The notes under the pieces were generated by a model, which was given only the letters and a program-made list of their open reading frames with translations, was not told the origin of the DNA and did not search any database. Of a stretch of 64,000 bases of DNA, positions 55,735 through 64,000 are shown piece after piece (within the stretch, counting starts at the first letter, position 1; each line of letters opens with the position of its first letter). This DNA is from Anaspis maculata (Eukaryota > Arthropoda > Insecta > Coleoptera > Scraptiidae), in contig OX421963.1 of assembly GCA_949128115.1 (NCBI GenBank), positions 34,703,979 through 34,767,978 on the forward strand, in the 5' to 3' direction. The position numbers and the translations under genes are program-made.

Positions 55735-56140
55735 GAAATATGGAGGGTCAAAAGGTGGTCCTTCGACCCCTTCTATTTTCGTTATTGTGAAAGATTTTAG
55801 AAAACTCTTTCTATCAGACCACAAAGTAAATTTCTTGAACCTTTGAATGTGTTTTGTAATTTTATTCAGTGTACAGAGTGAGTCATAAATCCTGAAAATC
55901 TGTTCTCGAAAATGCCCGTGAAAGGTTCTAGACGCTATAAAACTGATAGAGCAACAAATAATACAAATAATAGTTCTCATATCAAATTTTCTGCATGCAT
56001 TTTTGAAGAAAACTGAATTTTCAGGATTTACGATTCACCCTGTATAGTAAATAAAATTACAAAGCACATTCAAAAATTTAAAAACATTGCTCTTTGGTCT
56101 GTTTGAAAGAGTTCACTAAAATCCTTTTGACCCTCAAAGC
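55735..56140. mobile_element. inverted-repeat element with nested MITE
   Basis: Outer arms 55740-55870 and 56046-56135 are inverted copies: GAGGGTCAAAAGG with CCTTTTGACCCTC, and GAATGTGTTTTGTAATTTTATT with its near complement. Between them a segment of about 175 bp (about 55871-56045) has its own inverted ends, TACAGAGTGAGTCATAAATCC and GGATTTACGATTCACCCTGTA. The inner unit could be an independent MITE inserted into the loop, or the core of one long palindrome. Confidence 0.7.
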
Positions 56141-57599
56141 GGTAGGTAGGTACCTACTCGTTTTGTTCATTTCTTGTTCAATCTAACTAGTCTCTTTCTT
56201 TAGTCTTCAGTGCTGTCCACCTAAAAGCCTTTCGCATGTTTGTCACCCGTGCTCTGACTTGGCTGACCCTCGGCTTCATTTTGGACATCAGTGTTCCTGC
56301 TCCCCACATTTTATTTGGAGATCCATCGCGTCCTCCCCACATGGATCTCTTGTAGCTCTAAAGTATTACCTATCCCCTATCCGGAATTGTATGCTAATGA
56401 TGAACCTATAAAAGCTCACTGTTCATTTTCAGCCTCTTATTTCTGTGCTATTGGTGATCCTCCAGATTTTCCCCTGGAAATAAATTATCTCGACTGAGAC
56501 AGTGTTATAAGAGGTTTCTGGAGTCAGTTTCTTCGAAACCTTGTTCGACTTTATTGTCTAAATGCTCATGGTAAGAGAATTCGATAGGAAACCGATTTTG
56601 CGATAGCATGTTCAAAATGACAGTGTCAGTGACATCCCTGACATTCTTGATTATTCCATTGTCACACAGTCAGACCAACCCCAATCAAAATCCCTGTGTT
56701 GGCGCGAAGCTTTTAGGAGGATTTTTCAAATTCGTTTTTTTCTGTAGAAAACGACGGGATTTTTGTGAAATTCTCAGTAGAGTCCCCTTATCACTTATAC
56801 TAGCAATCAAAAGTATTTCCAGCTGAATCTATTCCATTGGCAAGTACCCCATTAAATTCTCTTCCCGCAAAAAATATTTCAAAATTTTCAAGCCCACCCC
56901 TTTATTTTCCTAAAATTCTCTGAGTATCCAATTGAATATTCTCGAACCCTCAATTCTCTTCAATGCAGTCAACGTGATCCTGCATAGCATCGAGAGAGGA
57001 AAATTTCTGCAGAAATAGTTTCACTACAGTTTCACCAAAATTCACCCTTTCGCTCCCTCCACCGCAACTTCAGAATTCAAAATGACACAACCTACTTTGT
57101 GACACAGCAGCAATATGAAGATAATTGAATTCTTTTCCTGAAAACTATTTTTTCAAAACCTTCCTAAATTCTCCAAATGCCCAATTCAATGGAGGAGGGA
57201 CTGAAAATTTGAAAAAAAATTGCTTTCAGAAAGAATTCGATTTCCTTCAATTCAATTTTTCACACAGTAGGTGGTGTCTTATTGAATTTTGTAGTAGGGG
57301 CGGGGGCTTAGCAAAGGGGTGAATTCGGGTAGCACTTTTTCAATCGAAAATTCTTTGCCTTGATAACTACGCTGACTAAATTGAAAAGAATTGAGGGGTC
57401 GAGAATATTAAACTGAGCAATCAGAGAGTTTTTGGAAAAAACGGGGGTGGGGTTAGAAAAATTCAAAATATTTTTTTCGGAAAGAGAATTTGAGTCTCTT
57501 TAATATGATGTATCGCAAGTTAGGTAGTGTTATTTGAAATTTCGAAGTTGGGTGGGTGGGGGCAAAGGAGGTTGAGATAGAAATTTGACTATGGAGGTT
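56141..57599. other. unassigned stretch
   Basis: A GTAGGTAGGTACCTACT tract sits at its left edge. No gene or defined repeat was recognised. Confidence 0.35.
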
Positions 57600-57722
57600 G
57601 TTTAGATGTCCTCCTTGGCACAGCTCTTGGTGTAAAACTCGACCTGTCTTTGCTTGATAAAAGATTTACTAGGAATCGGGAGTTACTACAAGTAGATACT
57701 TTTTAAATGATCACCCGGTATA
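57600..57722. repeat. uninterrupted copy of the repeat at 9090-9470
   Basis: CTTTGCTTGATAAAAGATTTACTAG, then GAATCGGGAGTTACTAC and AATGATCACCCGGTA match both sides of the MITE-bearing copy. There is a single TAG at 57671-57673 where the MITE sits in the other copy. Confidence 0.7.
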
Positions 57723-60700
57723 CAACCCATCAACAGCAAGAAATACAGCAAGCAAACCTCATAACCTCAATGTGTTATGAACGCCACAGGATATGGGATT
57801 TCTCCCTCAAACGAATGGTGACTCTACTAGATAAGGGTATCTTCGACAGGTCTTTTATTTGTGGCCAGATAAATCGGTGACAGTACTCTCCCCTTACGGC
57901 TATTCGAGTCAACCTAGTCGCACAGTTCAGAAGCTGCAGGTTCAGGTTCACATCAAATATTCAACCAGCTCCTTCAGTTCCTGCTGGGCATTGGCAGTGT
58001 ACGATAAGGTCTAGAAAAAATGCCAATTAATTCCTCAGGAGATATTCCATATTGAAGTTTCGCCACATATTATGCTAGGTACGTAGCTGTAGGGAAAGAC
58101 AAAGCCAAAGCACCCAACTTGAGAGATCAAATATAGCATGGTAGATGTTGTCGCAGCCATGGAGTCAGCTGTATTTCTTCACTTCCTTCAACCCGCTGAA
58201 ATCTCTGCCGCTAGCTGGCTACCATACAGCTGCCGATGAATCAATACCTTGGACAGCAGTGACTCTGATCTAATTAGCAGAATCTCTTCATGAGGTAGAG
58301 CTGTTCTTGACTGACTATTCAAAGATATGGCTCATCGGTCTGACCTTCAGACATCGGCCGACTAGGTGACGCCACAGTACAAGCCGATTTCTATTCCAGC
58401 TTTGTACCGGAACATGTTGCTGATCTAATATAAATGGTCAAGTAGAGGTACTGGAGGGGTTTTGTTCTCGTCTCAATTTGCTCTTTTACTTCCGAAAAAT
58501 TCTTCAGAACAAATAAAACAATGTTATAGTGCGATTTTGTAAAAAATAACAATCGATGAACTTTCCAGCAATCTGAACCATGTTTCAGCAAAATTGATAG
58601 GCCAATCTGAAAGACCAAAGCTGTTATCTAGTTCCATAAGGGCGCCCCTTAATGATTGGTTGCAATAAATGACACTGATGCGTACGTAGTCTGGGTCAGT
58701 AGATTGAACCGGGACTAAGTTTGTCACTTTGCGACCCGTGTATAACTTGGCCAATACAATAACAATCGGATTCATCGGTTTCAACTCTGTTTCGAAGTAA
58801 AGCCCTCAAGTTATCCTTCGTTGTTTTGCTGATATTCAGGTTATACTGAACAATGATGGGTGAGGTGGCAGGTCTAATAGTTCACGGTTTTGTTATCAAT
58901 TATTTTCAAAGGATAACCACAGACATAACTGTATGCATCAACATCAACTCCAACCTGAACCTGATGACAAGAGACCTCACTAAACTCCTGCTATCACCAT
59001 TTGGCACGCTTTGATCTTTTCTAGAATGTCTGCTATTTTGACAACAGTCAAATTTCTTTCTGGCGTTATAAAAAACTTGATTTATTAATTTTCCCAAGCG
59101 TGGTTGCGCGAAATCCAGCGCATCACCATTACAATTTCTGCTACACCATCATTATTCTTGAAGAGCACAATCCCATCTCCTTTGATAATAGTGAAAGGCG
59201 GGGGTGGTCCCGGCTCTCAGATGCTGTGCTTTTCCTTATAGCGAGGGGGTGCCAAATATTGAAATTATCGTCTCTGCGGCACAATAAGCATAATTGGAAA
59301 AGTTGACGCGAAAGCTGGCAGAAGAGGAAATTGCGAAAATTGTTTCCCATTCCTTTACTTCTTAATTACCGAATTTTGAAACGGCCTGCATTTACTTTTA
59401 TTGGTGCTTCGCGAGCCAAACATTTATTGCTGGATTTTTAGCGTGCGGTGTTAGTCACTGCGGACTTGTATTTTTAATTAGTCTTGTTTATGGCATCGAA
59501 CATGTGCTGTGAATGTGGTTACCGCAGCGTTTAAACTAAATTGTAAAAGTTCTTGGCCTGTAAGTACTCTACCTTGCGTGTTTTTCGAAAACCGCCATAA
59601 ACTGAAACTTTTTCACTACTTATTAATTTTTATAATTTTGACATTTTCATGAGGTACCAGGTACTTTTGCTATCTTTTGCACATATCATAAGAGTTGCTT
59701 GCACTTCCAGAAATCACCGGATGTGACAGCAACTTTTGATTTTCAGATGGAATACCTGTATATTTTCGATATTGGGATAGATCTGACAAAGTATTCGCTA
59801 GCTGGGACCCACATGGTGAGGTGGGAACTGCGGTTTTACGCTGAAGAATTTTTCAGAAATCAAGGGCAAACTGGCTCCAAAATCAAGTCCTTATTTCAGT
59901 ACCTTACCATTTATTTATATTAGAAAACTATCCACTGCAAAACTTGTTTTGAAAATTGCTTGTGCTGTGGCGTCATCTACCGGTCAATACCGGAAGGTTA
60001 GGATAGCGCCTCTTTATATATTTTCGGCCATTTTCATTCAATGGGTTTCCAGTCCTGGGACTATGGCCGTGATCGTATGAAAAATGTGACTAACAATGAA
60101 AAGCTCCAGCTCTGTCATTTTTTCTGCAAGTGTCTTATTGTCTGTCATGGTTTCCTGAGAAAAAAACACTCAAATTCTTGCCACGTACAAATAAATTGAT
60201 AAAAATTTGATTCTAAGCTGTTTGTGACAAAAACTTGTCAAAAACAATGATTTCGACATAAAAAACTTGAAACGTGGTATCTCCCATTTGATCCCACAGC
60301 CGATTTGGGCAACATTCTGATTTTGTTCCCTTAGTTCTTCAATTTTTAAACCTCTATAAAATCGCTTATTTTTCATCATAGCACGTTCCCCTCTACTACA
60401 AGATGGCTACCGGTCCACCATCAGTCGTTTCGTCTGATGGATACCGTTCATTACGACGCTTGAGTTCAACTCCGCCTAGCGTGCCGGCGAAAACTTTTAA
60501 TATTTTGGCATTCCGTCGTACTCTTCATATCTTTGTCAAATACCCTTCTTCACGGTATATTTACTCTTAATTCAATTAAACCAAGCATAAAAGACTTTTA
60601 CATGAGGAAAAAGCCACTTGAATGAATTGTGAAATGAACACATGTAACAAATATAACATGAAATGAAACACTGAACAAACAGTGAATTAACAAAAGTAAT

Positions 60701-63185
60701 GCGATCGACTTACAAAGTCTCTTGACTCGATTAAATCTCGCTTCAATTGAAATATTTGCGCCCATTTTCTCACAGCAGCCTCTCCAAGAATAATTCAACG
60801 CCCTTATTATTATTACTGAGTTCAATTACGATCAAATTTAAAGCGACGAATTAATGTAAATGACTTTTTGTGTGGACGCGTTTGGTACCATTATTGTTAA
60901 GCCATTATTTTTGTTTGGATACTGGAAGCTGTCCGCGAGGACGGAGAACATGCGGGTTCATGAATAGTACGTCGCGGGAACTTGCCGCCCAATTTAAGCC
61001 CATTGAAAGGGAACCCTCGCCGCGGCTTTTTATACAACGAACCACACAAGAGGAGGCCCTCGGAATTCCACACCGTATAGTCAGTGGCAATTTTAATGTT
61101 TCTGTTTTTATTCTGTACCGCGTTTTACACGCTCTCTTTCAAAATATTTGTTGCTTGTTGGTGCTAGACGTCATCCATCTAAAGAATAATTTGTCTAGTT
61201 CCATCAAGACTGTCCGAAATGTCTTATCTTCATTAATGACACGGTTATATTGAATCAAAGCTCGCGAGGCCGAAAACACGATTCGATTAAAATAGACAGC
61301 GATGAGTACAACGGCATGGAAAATAAACCTTGCGGAGTTTGTGTGTATATTTAACTCGGCATTAATGATGTACTGGGTGCACTCATACACCCATTTAGGA
61401 GCAATTACACCTCCACAAAATCATCAAAGTTGCTGATAGGTATAAGCATTATGGGAATTCAAACTCAGACCAAGTATGTTTTCACTGCAAGAACTTCTAG
61501 AGGTTTACTGTGGGTCATCAACATATGGAGTAAATGAAGTGAGATTTTTGTAAAAGGGAAGCGCCCTCAAATGAAACGTGGTGCATCTCCGAGCTCGTTT
61601 TACACCCCAGCAAGCCGCGACTATGTACCTGATGATATGACGTAATGCCTAATGCGAAATAAAAATGGAAAGTGCACTGGGTCCAACGCTCTATCTGTTG
61701 GTGGACCAAAATTAATAAATCGACTGACGCTGACAACTGTGAGTGGGCTTTGGGTCAATTGAGCTCAATAAAACTTCGTGTTTTTTCAATTCACAATGCG
61801 TAGTTGAACGTTTTCTAGTTGAAAATCCTATAAATTGCATAATTCCAAGTCTTCGTGCTAACATGCAGAAATATTATAATATTCGAATGAAAGTTCCTTA
61901 TCCTGTCTGTTCAGTTCGATTCAATAAGTCGACCATTTGTCCATTTTCGGGCATACATTAACGCTTACTGATTCCATTCGTTGACAGATGAGTGACAGAC
62001 TTTTGGTATCGGTCATTGACACTACTGACAGTAAATCCCTGCCCATGCAAAAGCGCCCTCTAGGTGCAATCGCCCTGTTCGCCACCGTTGGCGTCCATCA
62101 CACTCCGCATCAGGTCAATAATTGGAATTAAGTAGTAAGCCTTAATGCAGATCAGGTTATGGTTCTTGCAATCTGTCAGCTCTCATCCTCCGATACCTCT
62201 TGATCCAAAGAGCTCGCGTGTTCAAATTTCTAAAGCGTCTGTAACTCCATTCCCAGTTTCCTTTCGATTTTTAGGATTGAATAACAAAATCCTCCCAGCA
62301 CGAGAGAGTAAACACAACCGTCTGTTTACACAAATTCTTTCAACGCACCCCCGGCCCGTTGTGATTAATTCGAAAGTGCGAGCCGAGAAAATTCATCTTC
62401 CAAATGCGTTTCCCGTGTTTTACTCCACAATTTAAGTTTGTGTGAAACTCTCGCGGGAGTTTGCAGCAAGAAAGTATAAGCTGAGCTAACTGAACAGCGA
62501 TATTATTCAGAAACGGTAGTACAAATTGGGATTTATTTAGTCGAGCCCTGGCCTTATTACATCTCTGTTGCAATTTGAACAATAGATTTTCATTTGCATG
62601 TACGCATAAAACTTTCAATACTCTCTGGGTTGTACATCGCATTCCTGAAGCGCGCTCTCTGTTTTGTTATTATTGTTCCTATACACGTGCAAATATCTCG
62701 TGAGCCGGGACGAATATTAATGACGGAAATGTACCTTGCCAATGGAATAATTACATCGTTACAATTATTAAATTTCAAACGCGTAATTTAGTAACCAGCC
62801 CAGCCATCAGCATTAGACGAATTTCCAGCGGATCATCTCATCACAAAAGGGCGTTTCCGGGCCTGCTTCTGAACCGGAAACAGTGTTCGTGATTATGTTC
62901 AAAATCTGAATCCTGCTGTTTTCCATGTAAGTACTACGAAGTCTGATGGAATGACAGAAATTCAAACGACGCAGCGATAAGCTTCGCGATGAAATAGTTC
63001 AAAGCTCAAATTACGAAATATTTCAAAGTATATGTGAAGATAATAAAAATGATAGTCAAAGCCCCTATGCACGAGTTTGCAAGAACAAGAACGATGAAAA
63101 CACTTGTTTTGGAAGCAGCCTGGTGGTGAATCAATTTAATTATTGAAGAGCATGCCAAATTTCATGAGAATTCAGAATTATACAT
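57723..63185. other. long stretch without recognised genes
   Basis: About 5.5 kb read on both strands. Frames reach 127 codons (60870-61253, plus) without supporting motifs or splice partners. CTAGGTGCAATCGCCCTGTT near 62070 resembles the right-end motif at 27430. No tRNA-like or tandem-repeat structures were found. Confidence 0.3.
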
Positions 63186-64000
63186 ACAGGGTCTTTGACA
63201 ATGTTTGAAAACCATGTAACCATGCTACTTTCCGATTTTAGGCAATGCAGGGTGCTTCAAAAGTAAGTACCTATAGCTAGATAATAATATCCTCGGATTC
63301 AGCTTTCGAAAATATGAAGCATGATGCGATAAAAATGAAATGCAAGGGGTTAGCCCCCTAAGCTATGGCCCCTCGAAGCTCCATTTTCAAAATCGTTTTT
63401 TTACCGCAGCTTTTAAATTGCTCAACCGATTTAAATCAAATTTCAACCAAAGTGTGCTGAAATAAGTCCCTTTCGAGCAATAACAACGCGTTTTATGAAA
63501 CATTTTTAGGGGTGAAGATAATACCTCCCCCTCCCCTTTTTCCCTTATTTTAGATTCCCCCAGTTATTTTTGAAAAAAGTTCCAAGTTTTGAATTCTACC
63601 GCGTGCATTGCTGCTCTTGCAAAATTTTGATTAGAGGCTTCATTATCGAGAGATCGGGTTTAAACTTTGAAAAACATCTCGAAAACACCATTTTCAAAGG
63701 CCTAAAAAAAATTGAATTTCTCAGAAAACTTCTTATTTGTCAGCGAAAATGTTTATTTATCAACTTGAGACACCTGGAAGACCTATTTCAGATGAGGAGT
63801 CATGATTTTTTTTTTATTTTATCATCAAGATCCAAAAGTCCCATTTCGATTTTGTTTTAATTTTGAAAATGTCTATAGGCTCAAATCAAAGTACCTCCTT
63901 GTGACTTTCGAAAGAGACCTGAATGATAAATTTCTGTCAAGGAATAAGCCCACAGCGATTGATTCCGCAACGCCTTATTTCACCAATTTAACCCCATCCT
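63186..64000. repeat. copy of the repeat family at 33509-34074
   Basis: The left part has TACAGGGTCTTTGACAATG (63185) and GCAGGGTGCTTCAAAAG (63248), the same doubled start as at 33509 and 33594. The body 63400-63720 matches 33640-33960 (CTCAACCGATTTAAAT-like, GGGGTGAAGATAA, GCTCTTGCAAAATTTT). The right end was not recognised before the window ends. Confidence 0.6.

Noticed and set aside
4301..56160. Scattered GTAGGTAGGTACCTAC tracts
   Set aside because: They recur widely without flanking conservation and look like a genome-wide simple-sequence bias rather than a defined element.
60870..61253. 127-codon plus-strand frame
   Set aside because: No domain, signal or conservation evidence; a minus frame overlaps it.

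Overview
This window is nuclear genomic DNA of an animal, most likely an insect. The genes are split by introns with GT/AG borders, DNA between genes is AT-rich, short GTAGGTACC-type tracts are scattered throughout, and much of the sequence is transposon debris. A hemipteran such as a whitefly or aphid is a guess from repeat style and protein similarity. Bacterial features (operons, ribosome binding sites, CRISPR arrays) are absent.

Only two host genes can be supported. (1) The first coding exon of dimethylarginine dimethylaminohydrolase (DDAH) lies on the minus strand at 10112-10372, in a local GC-rich island. Its donor site is clear, and no later exon was found down to position 1, so positions 1-10111 are probably its first intron. 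(2) The 3' part of failed axon connections (fax), a GST/metaxin-like protein, is on the minus strand. Four in-phase exons were resolved: 23628-23966, 19569-19706, 19218-19508 and 19091-19162. A likely 3' UTR extends towards 18300. The N-terminal exon(s) were not found between 23967 and 64000, so much of the right-hand part may be fax 5' intron or intergenic DNA.

Mobile DNA explains most other structure. An internally deleted Ty3/gypsy-type LTR retrotransposon (12963-16185) keeps both LTRs, gag with three zinc knuckles, and fragments of RNase H and integrase. Two full-length solo LTRs of the same family (2199-2715 and 10899-11426) and one partial LTR (about 29185-29471) accompany it. All four have GTAT on the right side, and both full-length solo LTRs are flanked by GTAT on both sides. 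Large inverted-repeat (foldback) elements lie at 600-1458, 6829-8072, 8217-8946, 11516-12560, 19941-21040, 40231-41285, 53271-54206 and 55735-56140. Small hairpin MITEs lie at 9169-9401, 21398-21506, 22109-22245, 22407-22528, 22550-22675 and 27903-28080. tRNA-derived SINE-like heads lie near 3.6, 5.9, 25.0 and 42.7 kb. A dispersed family with shared ends and GGAC tracts has copies at 30669-32620, 44806-45315 and 51836-52895.

Layout: 0-10 kb, putative DDAH intron rich in foldback elements; 10.1-10.6 kb, DDAH exon 1 and upstream island; 10.9-16.2 kb, LTR elements; 17.1-17.5 kb, a decayed non-LTR reverse transcriptase fragment; 18.3-24 kb, fax 3' half with a transposon-filled intron; 24-35.8 kb, mixed repeats; 35.8-64 kb, mostly unrecognised DNA with isolated repeats. 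No clearly new host system was found. The most notable items are the near-perfect 383-bp-arm palindrome at 53.3-54.2 kb and the repeated GTAT target of the LTR family.
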